From: Lepas anatifera
Lineage: Eukaryota > Arthropoda > Thecostraca > Lepadidae
Assembly (NCBI GenBank): GCA_034440635.1
Contig: JAOTON010002079.1
Location: forward strand, 1 to 64,000
Direction of reading: 5' to 3'
DNA: 64,000 nucleotides
In this document: one piece after another, positions 48,111 to 60,600 of the stretch
Layout: each line of letters opens with the position of its first letter
Numbering within the stretch: the stretch's first letter is position 1
The notes under the pieces: generated by a model
Databases searched by the model: none
What the model was told of the DNA's origin: nothing
The model's input: the letters and a program-made list of their open reading frames with translations, nothing else
Program-made: the position numbers and the translations under genes

Positions 48111-48224
48111 GAAACAAAGCATACCGGAATGGAGGAGGTGTACGTGTCTTCCAAGATGGTGGCTCGCGTGACTGAGCTGCCGCACAAAGTCGACCCGTCT
48201 TACATGAACCACACATCCTATGCG
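48111..48224 (+). CDS. Integrin alpha exon 18 (membrane-proximal calf-2)
   Basis: Residues 807-844. EEVYVSSKMVARVTELPHKV, then a sequon NHT and SYA. Acceptor CTTCAG, donor GCG|GTAATA. Phase 0 to 0. The fit to exon 19 (HTSYA + VRSEPVPWW) is good, but the donor is an unusual GTAATA. Confidence 0.9.
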
Positions 48225-48857
48225 GTAATAAGACAGCATTTGTGGTCTGGGGTGGGGCGTATCGACGAAAAAGGACAAAGGAAAGAACGCTACAAATTAA
48301 CGGCGAACCAGTGGGCAAAGAGGGTGGGTGAAAACCCTCTCCACCGTGATTGGGTGTCGGTACCTCCTCAGGGGTGGTGCCAAGTGTCTACGACCAGGGG
48401 GGATACGACCCGGACCCCCTGACATCCTACAACATGGTGTCTCGTTTGATATTATGACGCCCCCTTCCCCCGCACCCTCCCTGAGGTATTTCCTCTCTAT
48501 TAAAGTCCTATATTTAACTGTCGCTAATTTCCGTTTACCCCAGTCGGTATATGAAAAGTGCAAAATTATTTTCTCAAGTGATTATTTATATTCTCTCAAA
48601 TCGAGGGGCTTCAGGAAAATCCAAGGCCGTGTCGCGGCCGTAGCTGTTGGCAAACAGTGCGCTGTATCCTGTTGGGGGTGGTCTGCGGCGGGCCGACGCC
48701 AGTGCAGTATCACGCCACTCATTCCGTAACACGCCATCACCAACGCCTGTCGAACTGTGCAGCTAGTAATCCTCAGAATCAGCAATGTTACAGCGGCGGC
48801 GACGGCCAGGAAGTGGTCAGCCAAGCGTTACACTTACATAATGGCGAAGGTCGGCCG

Positions 48858-51190
48858 CATAGCTGCCGGAGTCACGGTCACTCCAGCACATGGGGCGGAA
48901 CCGGCCGATGCTTTAGGAGCGTCACGCGCCTGCCCGCACGTGAAGAAGTGTGATGACGTCCCGTCTCACGTGAGCAGTGGCTCACGTGACTGAAGCACCG
49001 GCTTGGTGTGATGCTCGTGAAGAGTGTGATAAGTCCCACTCTTGTGTGGGATGAGTCTAGTTTAGTTTAGTTTAGTTTATTGTCCAATCATCAACGGGCA
49101 TGAACCATCCCAATGACAGATGAAGTCATGGTGATAAAACAGTGGTGTCAAATATCAATGTCAGTGGAAACAACATAAAAGAAAAAAGCACAGTAAAACG
49201 GATAAAAATGGCTGAAAAAGGCTGCTCAATCGCAGTTAGCCGCATAAAGGATCACGCGTGCTCGAAATTGACCAGCTGTGGTGTTCCACACATCAACATC
49301 TCTGCACTTATCTAAGAACACATTGCAGGTCCTCGGCAATCTACAAAACAAACTCGACATAACAGTACTAACTCTAGCGTGGGGCACATGAAAGAGAATC
49401 CTGTTACGCAGGGCTCGGGAAGGAGCCGCTAGAGGAAAGCATTCTAACAGAAAAGACGCGTCAATTTTGTGGTTATGAAGATTCCGTAGGAACAAAAGAT
49501 CCTGTTGCATCCTCCTTCCAGCTAATGAAGTTAGGCCGAAATGCCGAAGGAGGTCTTTGTATTCAAAAGAAATGTTGTTAATGCGGCAGCGTCCGCAAAG
49601 CCAGATAAGAAATTTGTGTTGGATTTTTTCTATTCGTTTTAGATGGGTCTGTGCAGCTCCTCCCCAAGCTACACAGCCATATTCTAGTATAGAACGAACG
49701 TGTGCACAGTAACCGCCAATAACCAGTTTTGTATCGAGTTGAAGAAGTGGCCTGCCGTGTTTTCCAGTTTGGAGTGACCTGATGAGAAATCCCAAGGCCC
49801 TATTCGCTTTTGAAATAATTTCCTCTATGTGATAGCCGAAGGTAAGTTTAGAGTCCAGGTTAACACCCAGGTCACGCATGGCGGAAACATTATCAAGCCT
49901 AGTGCGGTTAATGTGATATGAACTTTCTACCGGCTTGCTGCGAAGCGTCACTCTCAAAACCTTGCATTTGCGATGGGTTGAGGGTCAATCCCCAATCGGC
50001 TGACCATGCACATAGCTTGTCAAGTTCGCCCTGCAGCGTTCTCACATCCTGCAGACTATCCACTCTTTTGTACAGTTTAACGTCATCGGCGAACATCAAA
50101 CAATTGCAGTCAACGAGGCTAGGTAAACCGTTGATAAAACACGAAAAAAGAAGGGGTGATAAAAGCCCGCCCTCAGGTGTTCCTGAGAGAACCGGCGTCC
50201 ATGTAGAGCACTGGCCTTTCACAACCACCCGCTGCTCTCTCCCAGACAGATATGATTTCAACAATTGTAGAGCCTTATCAGTAATTTTGTATGATTTCTC
50301 TAACTTATGGAGCAAAAGACTGTGGTTGACACTTTGGAAGGCCGAACTATAATCAGTATAAATGATGTCTGTTTGAGAACCTGCGGATATGTTGTTCCAG
50401 GCAGTGTGCAGCATTGTGGAAAGGTTTGTTACACAAGAACGGGATGGTAGAAACCCATGTTGTTGGCTGGATAAAACTGGTCGAACATGGTTAAACAATG
50501 TAATGTAAATAACTCGCTCTAAAATCTTGCTAAACAGAGGTAAAAGTGACACAGCTCGATAGTTTGAGGGACACGACTTTGACCCTTTTTTATGTATGGG
50601 AACGATATTCGCTCGTTTCCACTGGGATGGGAACACGCCCTGTTCCAATGAGAGTCGGCACAACTTGGCAATGGGTACCGTAAGCTCGTTTGCACATTCA
50701 TGTATGATTCGAGCACTGACATTATCAGGACCACACGCTTTGTGTCGGTTAGTACTAAGTAACAACGATCGGACAATGTCGTCAGAAACATAAAACGAAG
50801 TAAGACTATCTACATGGTATTCAGGTGTGTACGGCAGCACTCTAAAACTAGGATCCGAGAATTTACTAGCAAAAGTGCGGTTCAGCAGTTCAGCTTTATC
50901 ACGGTCATGCTCAGTCCTTCTAGTGCCATCCATTAACAAAGGCATTGCAGTGTGTTTACCCTTAATACATTTCTGGAAGCTACAAAACCTTTTCGGGTTG
51001 GTTTATAAATCACTGACCAGAGTCCCACTCTTCACGAGCATCACACTAAGCCGGTGCTTCAGTCACGTGAGCCACTGCTCACGTGAGACGGGATGTAATC
51101 ACACTTCTTCACGTGCGGGCAGGCGCGTGACGGACCTAAAGCATCGGCCGGTTCCGCCCCATGTGCTGGAGTGGCCGTGACTCCGCTATG
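48858..51190. repeat. Inverted repeat pair flanking a LINE
   Basis: The left arm 48858-49040 and right arm 51021-51190 are reverse complements with a few differences (for example CACCGGCTTGGTGTGATGCT against AGCATCACACTAAGCCGGTG). Each arm also contains CTCACGTGAGCAGTGGCTCA-type internal symmetry around CACGTG. Confidence 0.92.
49044..51015 (-). mobile_element. 5'-truncated Jockey/CR1-like non-LTR retrotransposon
   Basis: Minus-strand ORF 50945-49908 carries reverse transcriptase blocks: KACGPDNVSARII, WKRANIVPIHKKGSKSCPSN, YRAVSLLP, QHGFLPSRSC, DYSSAFQSVNH and FADDVKLYKRV (catalytic FADD in place of YADD). A frameshift near 49930-49960 leads into 49957-49226 (RDLGVNLDSKLTF, ILEYGCVAWGGAAQTHLKRI), the usual C-terminal region. 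The 3' end has TAAAC repeats (TTTAG on the plus strand, 49057-49080). No endonuclease domain is present, so the copy is inactive. Confidence 0.92.
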
Positions 51191-52039
51191 ATTTTTTTGC
51201 GGGGGATTCGATTGTTTTGACATTGCTGATGAATCTGCACCCAGGGCAATTACCAGTTACCTATTTATAAATCACTTCAGTATTAGAAGTCAGTTGGACT
51301 TATTAAAATTTAGGCGAAGTTGACCATGTACTGCTATCCTTTCCCTCTGAACAATGAATATTATCAGCAGTTGACTCTGCTACCAATTTTCGGAAACCGC
51401 TACCGCTGAATCCGCTACCATGGCTAGCTGAATCCGCTACCGCATTTGAGGCTACTTTTTAGAAATCGCAAAAGCGCTACCCGCTATCGCTACATGTTAT
51501 TATAAAACGTTACTAAAAGCTATCCCCCAAAATGTTTATTATCATTCGTTTTAAGTAAATTTCAAGAGAAACTACTGCTTATTTGTATATTACAAAATAA
51601 ATTAGCGGCTTTATTGAAGACGAGTGAACAAAATCTGGGAGAACATTCATTCAATCTGGTTCAATTTTCATTGTGGGAAATTTCCTTCAATCTCCATGTC
51701 GTACTTTTTAGCGTGGCGACCCCTTAACAAGCTGTCGGTATGGGAAGCGCTTTTGAATTCCACTGAGTCTGCTGCCCGCTACTCCGCTATTTTTTGTTAT
51801 ACAAACCGCTTCTGCTACTTCGCTGCCGTCTTGAGATCCCGCAAGTAGCGGAGTAGCGGACTAAAGAAGCGGAGCACCGGGCTCTGCGTAGCTTAATCTA
51901 TGGAAAACAAATCGCGCTACTAATTTAGCCCATTGATTAGCTTCTTTGTGCTGTCCCTTTCATATATAGTAGACGCACTCTTATAACATTTATCTCCGGT
52001 AAATTAATAATATTATAAAAAAATCCGGTGAAGTAGGAA

Positions 52040-52990
<951 letters not shown>

Positions 52991-54270
52991 AATGAAATAA
53001 GATAACACTGAGTGCCATGATCCAGATACTCATGGTGCTGGGCGCTTTTGGTGGGGTTTTCCACCATTAAGACATGTATCGGAACATCTGCTGACGCTGC
53101 TGCACTTCAAGTGGATTATGGGGCTCAGCCTCCGCGACTCCGGTCCAAAGAACCACACGACATGCTCTGCTGGATTACTGGGCTGACTCACTTGTTCTTG
53201 TGACGCTGTTACATAAGTAACCACTGAGTTATCGAGTGTGGCTAGCCACTATACACCATCAGCGGCGGACGGTGTAGATTTAAAGGGAGGAGCACTGGAC
53301 TTTTCAATCCATGTCTGTCCAGTCAACGCCACTGGGTTAGTGCTAAAATTGCTCATCTAAGAGGAGGGCAGAGTGCCCCGGTGCCCCCTCTCCCTAGTTC
53401 CGCCGCCTTTTGCTTGCTCAACGCCTGCGTCAAATCGCTTGCTGCTGAATCTTTTACCTGGATATTGTGTCAGGACTGCATGATTCATCTCTTTCTATTT
53501 TAGATTCTTGCCGGTAATAGCTAGAGATGCACTGGGTGAGGCTTTTTAAAATCCGGCCGACTCCGGTTTTACCGGAGTTAAACTTAAAATCCGGTCGGAT
53601 AATACGGCCAGATTTGATTATCTTTGTCTATAGGTGTTATTTTATCAGTGGAGGGCGGGGGAAGGATTTAGAGAAAAAGTATGTAGTGCAAATTCTTGTT
53701 TTTCTACCGTGGCAGCTTTTTGTGTATATGCGAACTAACATAAACACTCTTCAGTCAAAATCACTTACGACACTGACTTTGCTACTCATAAAATTGTCTT
53801 TTGAGTTCATTTTCAGTATTTTCCTTGCATTAGAGATTTTGCTAACAAGCTTCGAAATAAATACATTATTGCGAGCAAAGGCTATTTTGCTAGTGGGGGC
53901 ACATAATACGGAAAAAGAGTCATAATCAAGTTAAACGAAGTATCTTTCAAGAGAATCGCGTGCTTGTCAGTCGAAATTTGATGTCGTGTCGGCTGTAAGT
54001 AAAGTTATCTTGGTGTCGGCTTGCCGATTCCCTTGTTTCCAGTTCGAACCTTCTTATTTCCGCTACAAATAAATATGAATGCAAATGAAGGTTTTTGTAG
54101 CTAAAGGAAGTATCATTAGGACCCAGAGTGAAAACTGTCGATTTATGTTTTTTATATTAAAACATATTTCGCGTGTCAAGCTAGTAATTAAAAAACAATA
54201 ATATATATACTTGTTTACTGCCACCAGTACCAAAGTTACTTTTAGCACGTGGGTTTTTAAGAGGTCCAAG

Positions 54271-54430
54271 CAGTGGCAGATCCGGGACTCCATTGGGGGA
54301 GGGTAGGGGGTTTGAGCCTCCCTCGCCATAGGCTCGGAATAGCTTCCGGTTATGCAGTTAGTATAGGCACTCTGCAACATTTCAGGGGAGGGGGATTGAG
54401 CCCCCAGCCTCCCCCTTGTATCCGGCACTG
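54271..54430. mobile_element. hAT-like MITE with perfect 8-bp target duplication
   Basis: The left end CAGTGGCAGATCCGGGACTC and the right end ...TATCCGGCACTG are inverted. The flanks are GGTCCAAG on both sides (54263-54270 and 54431-54438). 160 bp, non-coding. Confidence 0.9.
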
Positions 54431-54567
54431 GGTCCAAGCAGGAAAAGTTTGTCCGCACTGCGGGGCTTGAGCATTGCGTCACCTTCCCCGGGCGAACCCA
54501 AATCACGTGACCACCTGGGGAGGAGGGAGCCGATAGGGGTTGAATGTTTGCCTTTTTCTCCACGAAT

Positions 54568-54679
54568 GGTAAGTTCTGAGACAAATGAATTATCGATCGA
54601 GTGGTTTCTTGGCATGTTCTGTCACATGGCTATAGGTATCTGTTCAAATCACATTACGAAGGTGCCACATTCCCTTTTA
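54568..54679. mobile_element. MITE family A, 3' fragment
   Basis: GTTCTGAGACAAATGAATTATC...AAGGTGCCACATTCCCTTTT matches the right end of the 2125 and 44231 copies. The final TTAA is mutated and the left part is missing. Confidence 0.7.
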
Positions 54680-55606
54680 GCCGAACCCGTAGTGCTATCT
54701 TCTCACTATGCTGCAAGGCTGTTTTCGGAATACAGGGTTCGTTTCATCAGCCATGATGCAGATAATATTTGGGGGTTCGGTGCCTGAAGCTGTCTCCAAA
54801 ATGATGATAGGTAGACAAAAGCTCCGTTTTTTTGGAGCGGGGCTTCATCTGTCAAATTTGGTGCGTTGGCATTTGCAACACTTACAGGGACAGCTGGGGT
54901 TGTTCGGTTACCTGTGACGTGTGACCTCAGGACGTTTCTTCTTTCGGGCACTGTAGTCAAAACGAGATGGTTTTCTAAATATGAGTGAATACGGGTTAGC
55001 TTCCCCAGATATAATTGCCTACCTATGACGAGGCAACCGGACTCAAAAGCTCTTACGTGGAGTGTACAATGTTCGGTCTAACCTTTAACGTCATATAATT
55101 CCGGGCACCACCAAAATGATAACTTCTGTTACAAAATCTGAAATATACGACCGGATTTCAGCTGACATCCGGCCAGATTTTGGATTCCAGTAAAATGACA
55201 AACCGGGCCGTGACCAGAATCGGATGCACCTTTACTAATGAATATGTATCTAGAAGGGAATTACCCTCCTGCAAACGGAAAAGCTTGACACCGAGCAATG
55301 CGCGGCAGCAGATGCTGCAAAGTTAGCAGTGAGCCGTTCCCAAGCCATTGCACTATTGTGACAAAGTGCGCAGTGGTACAGATGAGCCATCACGCTTAAC
55401 ACAATACCAGCCAAACCGCCGGACAGTTAAACGGCGTTCTAACCTAACATATTCCCGACTGAAGCTGATCTCCCCAACTGTAAAATGTTTGCCTGTGATC
55501 CAGCGATTTGATGGTTCACTTGTTACGGTGTAAGAATATCCATACAACTTTAAACTGTGCTCGTCTACGTTTCTCCGCAATTGTTCACGGAGTCATGCAG
55601 GGAGCG

Positions 55607-56318
55607 GCCGGTGACTTCCCTGGTGCTCTCTGACGAGGTGCGCTCTGAGCCCGTGCCCCGGTGACCCCTCGCTCTGACGGCCGGTGACTTCCCTGGTGCT
55701 CTCTGACGAGATGCGCTCTGAGCCCGTGCCCTGGTGACTTCCCTGGTGCTCTCTGACGAGGTGCCATCTGAGCCCGTGCCCTGGTGACTTCCCTGGTGCT
55801 CTCTGACGAGGTGCGGTCTGAGCCCGTGCACTGGTGACTTCCCTGGTGCTCTCTGACGAGGTGCCGTCTGAGCCCGTGCCCTGGTGACTTCCCTGGTGCT
55901 CTCTGACGAGGTGCGGTCTGAGCCCGTGCCCTGGTGACTTCCCTGGTACTCTCTGACGAGGTGCGGTCTGAGCCCGTGCCCTGGTGACTTCCCTGGTGCT
56001 CTCTGACGAGGTGCGGTCTGACCCCGTGCCCTGGTGACTTCCCTGGTGCTCTCTGACGAGGTGCGGTCTGACCCCGTGCCCTGGTGACTTCCCTGGTGCT
56101 CTCTGACGGGGTGCGGTCTGGCCCCGTGCCCTGGTGACTTCCCTGGTGCTCTCTGACGGCAGGTGACTTCCCTGGTACTCTCTGACGAGGTGCGGTCTGA
56201 CCCCGTGCCCTGGTGACTTCCCTGGTGCTCTCTGACGAGGTGCCATCTGAGCCCGTGCCCTGGTGACTTCCCTGGTCCTCTCTGACGGCAGGTGACTTCC
56301 CTGGTGCTCTCTGACGAG
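55607..56318 (+). repeat. 50-bp array built from the exon 19 acceptor
   Basis: About 14 copies of a unit made of the intron end (GTGACTTCCCTGGTGCTCTC + TGACGAG) and the start of exon 19 (GTGCGGTCTGAGCCCGTGCC). The last unit runs into the real exon, where CTGGTGACTT becomes CTGGTGGGTG. Confidence 0.95.
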
Positions 56319-56411
56319 GTGCGGTCTGAGCCGGTGCCCTGGTGGGTGATAGTGCTGGCCTCCTGTGGCGGCGTGCTGATCCTGCTGCTGCTGGTCCTCG
56401 TGCTGTACAGG
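56319..56411 (+). CDS. Integrin alpha exon 19 (transmembrane helix)
   Basis: Residues 845-875, 31 codons. VRSEPVPWWVIVLASCGG then VLILLLLVLVLYR: the PWW juxtamembrane motif followed by a hydrophobic helix. Acceptor TCTGACGAG is weak for the -3 position (GAG rather than CAG). Donor TACAGG|GTGAGG puts LYR directly before LGFFKR. Confidence 0.95.
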
Positions 56412-57530
56412 GTGAGGAGACGGCCCGGCCGGCGGTACAGGGCCGATCGCTGGCTGCTGACGACGGCAGGCGCTGCATTGTTTAGGGATTAACCGGATTA
56501 CAAACGGCTGGTGTCCTTGGGCTGCAAACATCTTTCCTGTCTCCTCGTAGAGCCTTGACAGTCCCCGCTGATAGCTGAAGTCCCATCCAGCGGCTTGGTG
56601 TCCCCAGGAGCCTGGAGCCCGTCGACATTAGTTACCAGTTGTTTGTAGGGTTGATCTGGCCTAGATCTAGGACTATGTCCGACTTTGTGTGGGGTTGTTT
56701 TCGGTTAGTGCGAAGTCCAAGATCGATTGCTATGTGAATTCCTGTTGGAACAAAGTAAAACGCAAATTGGTGACATCTGGGATAATATGCAGGTGTCACT
56801 CTCGGAGAAGCAGCTACGAGTGATATTCTAAGCCAAAACAGTTGATAGCGTAGCGACCCATACACTGCAGTCGCTCCCTCAGTTTTCACGTCGCAGCCCA
56901 GGGACATTTTTCTTGCTTTGGGCCAATGCCAAACATTTTCTTTTTCTACGCGTCACCTTGACGCATGAGCCGATCAGAAAAGTACTGCGATTCAGAGGTC
57001 AGAAAATGCCCGATCTTTTCAACATGGTTGGGGAAAATCTAGGAGAACCAGAAGACTGAATATTTTCTCAACTGGTTCTGGTCCTCATCCAAGTGCAAAT
57101 CATGTCTTCAATATTGCATGACTTCATTATGTTACCTCACCGATTAATTATGCGCGTTGAGGATAGTAGTTTTCTTTCTTTTTCGTTTGGGGGAAGCTTC
57201 TTTGTTTCGGGGTAGAAATTGGTCTTGGGCAAAATAATCTCACGGTTTGTGCGCGCTTAAACTCAGACAGCCAACTAACCGCTGGGGAGAATATCTAATG
57301 TTTCTGGCCTCTGCCGACATTACCCAACAGTTTATTACCGCAAGAGCCTGTTGGTTACGTCACAGTTCCCAATCACGGTGTGCTTGTTCTCCGCAGTTAG
57401 TCACGCTGGTTACGCCCTCTCCGTGTTGTTTTGTTCATAAATTGGCACGGCCGGCGCTCCATAGCTTTTGCGTTTCCTGTGGCGGCGCCGGCGCCGATGT
57501 CGGCATTATCCGCCCACTTTTTGCGCACAG
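56412..57530 (+). other. Intron 19 (1.1 kb)
   Basis: Unique-looking sequence without a recognised element. Its 3' end has a pyrimidine tract and CGCACAG. Confidence 0.8.
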
Positions 57531-57671
57531 CTCGGCTTCTTCAAGCGGAAACGTCGGCCGGATACAGCCGGCTCCGGCGGAGGCGGCGCCGGTGGCGGCG
57601 CCAACGGCAAGCCCTCCTACTACGGCTACCAGAGCGTGCCGTACCGCCAGGCCGGCGACGAGGCCTTGTGA
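57531..57671 (+). CDS. Integrin alpha last exon (cytoplasmic tail, stop)
   Basis: Residues 876-921 and TGA at 57669-57671. LGFFKRKRRPD is the conserved membrane-proximal tail that clasps the beta subunit. It is followed by a glycine-rich insert (GSGGGGAGGGANG) and KPSYYGYQSVPYRQAGDEAL, with several tyrosines. The 46-residue tail is of ordinary length. Confidence 0.97.
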   Translation, partial: LGFFKRKRRPDTAGSGGGGAGGGANGKPSYYGYQSVPYRQAGDEAL

Positions 57672-60600
57672 CTGCCGCCGCTGGTGGGCGCCTGCAGCGG
57701 TTCTAGCTCAGCAGCCGCGGGGCGCCACCGGCCGATAACCAAGCAACGCCGCGCGGCCCTCTCCGCCTGGTGATGCGCCACTGACGGCCACTGCGCACCG
57801 CCGGCCCGGCACTTACAGCCAGCTCACACTGCTGGTGCCGGACTTACGGCCACTGCGGACGGCTAGTGCCGGACTTACAGTCAGTGCGGACTGCTTGTGC
57901 CGGACTTACAGCCTGGCAGGTCTGGCAGGCTAAGGTTATTCAGTCAAAATACAGACTGGTGATTTTATACGCACTAATTATTGGAAACTGTCGCCATTGC
58001 GAGGTATGTGGGGACTCGTGTGAGTCGGGTAGCCTAAGAGCTGCATTGATCGCGGGCAAGTGATGCGACAATCACGAGCTTGAACTTTCTGAGGAAGCTT
58101 CTCACCGCCGGGTGAAGGCTCCCCGTGCTGCGGAGCGGAGGACAATTAAAGCCAGCCCTGTAGGCCCGGAAATCAGACGTCTGCATCAGAACAGCGTCCA
58201 TTGACTGATGTATCTGTCTGCACCGAACAACGCCTTAACCACCAGGCGTGTGTCGATGCTTCAAATGCCAGCGATATCCTGGGTGGAAGGAAACTCTGCC
58301 AGGGACGCCGAGATTGTGGTGGCGCGGAACAGAGTCTCACCCAACTGGAGCATGGTCTCCCGCCGGAATGCAAACCATTGCGACTTCGGTGAAAGCCAGC
58401 CTCCAAACTAGTGGCTTTTTGTACCGGCCACCGACCTGCGGCGGTCGTGACACGATTCGTTGTATGTCGACCGGTAAAAGCAACCAACAGACAGTGGTTG
58501 CTCCGCATGGCTTGTGTCGTCATGACAACCGAGTGCACCGCGTGACGCGGTGGGCTGCGGGCTGGCCGGCTGAGCCGCACCGCTGCCTCCTCAGCGCCGC
58601 AACAGACCAGGCTACCCACTCTCAGGTGTTCAATGCTGCGTTGTTTTCTCAGACCAAGCTGGTGGAGACGTGAGCCTTAGCCGATTGCCTTGAACCACAG
58701 CCGCCGGCGCTCGTTTAGCTGTGGTTAGTGTTTCTAGTTAAATGGTGACGTGTCAACATGTGCGCGATGCGGGCGCCCCGCCCACTCTTCGCGTTTTTAA
58801 GTGATCTTTTGTACGTTAGATATCATCGTGTGCGTCTGTCTATAATGAACTATCGTATGACACACAGTGAATGGGAACTTCATGGCCGTCTCCACGTCCG
58901 CTAGCGTTTCATGCTGCATGTGAAATGTTTGTGAAGTAATGACTTCTGTGAACGCGTGATACATGAAACATGACGTGTCGTTTCATAAAGGCGTCGTAAT
59001 AAGGTGTGGACTCCACCGTGTCCGTACCAAACCGCTTCAATCGCTATTGTCAAGTGTGGCTGGTGCCAAGGAAACGTTATAGCGGTGTGAAACCTGACAC
59101 GAAACCAGTGAAACGCAGAGGGAACACGCATGAATCGTATGTCCGACGATGTGGGTGTTGCGTCTCGTATTGCTGCCGTGACTTGTGGTTTCAGAGCTTC
59201 TGTCGGGACCAGGCTTGATGAGTTAATCTAGTTAACAATTTATCAGCCGGGAGGGGGGGAGGGCGGTACCGATATGCCTGCCTATCCCAACACCAGGATA
59301 CCGATTGAAACATTTGTATTGTTTGAACTATTTTTCCATAGCCAAAGCAGGTGATTGAGCAAGATGTTGTGTCATTCTACCTTTGTTTTGAGTAGGGTCT
59401 TCGAAATGTGAATCATTGGAAGGATTTGAACCTTTTGCCCTTGTTTTTATTCAAACGAACCGTGAAAACTTGAGAATGGCATGTCCAGTTGGGGTCAGCG
59501 ACTGGCTGTGGTACGGTAAAATATGCAGTTTCCACACCTAAATCGCTCTGTTTAAAGAAAAGTTCCTTTTCGCTATTTTTTACGTATGTCAGACGGCTGT
59601 GACTGGTCCGTTCACGCATGTGTTTCTTTCCTACCTGAGTCGATATCAAAAGATGGTCCGCATGGTTAAAAGATGCTGTTCCTGCACTTTTTCTGACTGG
59701 ATGGAGGGATCGATCATGCATTTACAGTAGAATTATATATTTGTATAGCGATTCTGAACCATATGCTTTGGTCGATATTAGATCAGCGATTGCGAAAAAT
59801 ATCCAATTCTCTCATATCGTGGCGATTGTTCATTATGTTGTGGAATTTCAGTGAATCGGGTCATAAACATATACTCCTCCATGCATCATACTGTTTTGTA
59901 ATCACTAGGATTCTCGCTGTTTTGAACATGTTCACCCCCGAGCTGCGTAAATACTATGAACACTGCCACAATATGGACCACAGTGTGGAGAGGTCTGAAA
60001 TACACCGTGCCAGTAAACGTGAGAATAGTCTTGGGGAATCAGAACATTTAACATTTTTGAAACTGAGACTGGTGTCCATTAGAGTGAAAATAAACCCATT
60101 AGTATATTACGGTATTATCATAAAGTAGCATCACGCTTACTCATTCTGTGCATTGGGGAAAGTCATTTCCTCTGGGAAAAAATTTCATAGACCCTTTTTT
60201 TAGTGCGAACACTTCCTTTTCTCCGATAGGAAAACGAATGCTGCTCTGACCTCAGACTGTGTATAAGACATCACTGCTTCGCTCCAAGTTATCCTAGGGC
60301 ATGAGAAAACCACTGAATTATTATAGAGCCTGGCCCTTGCAAAGGGAGACATGAAGGCATTCATCCAAAATGAGTGCAAACGTGTTTAGTTTTGACATAG
60401 GTACGGCAATGCTCAGACGCGGGCCGCTGTTGGGCCGCTGTTGCTGTACTTCAGTACTACCGCCACCATCCCTGCGTCTCCGGGGGCTTCTCTGATAACT
60501 TACCTACTCATCACTTCCATCCTGAAATAAGCATCTCTTAGGGTGCTCCAAAACTGCACCAGATGTTCACCTGATACAAGGCGACAAACTGATACTTCAC

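Larger units (their letters stand above)
53522..55235. mobile_element. Possible hAT-like non-autonomous element
   Basis: The left end TAGAGATGCACTGGGTGAGG and the reverse complement of the right end, TAAAGGTGCATCCGATTCTG, share a hAT-style TNNNGNTGCA pattern. Both subtermini have CCGGCC(G/A)-rich words (AAATCCGGCCGAC near 53550 and GACATCCGGCCAGA near 55164). No clear target duplication or transposase was seen. Confidence 0.4.

Noticed and set aside
55585..56531. Two long minus-strand open frames (about 300 residues)
   Set aside because: They are antisense to the 50-bp array at the exon 19 acceptor.
58173..58619. 148-residue minus-strand open frame downstream of the gene
   Set aside because: No recognisable motif, in a G+C-rich stretch where long open frames are expected; it may overlap the 3' UTR.
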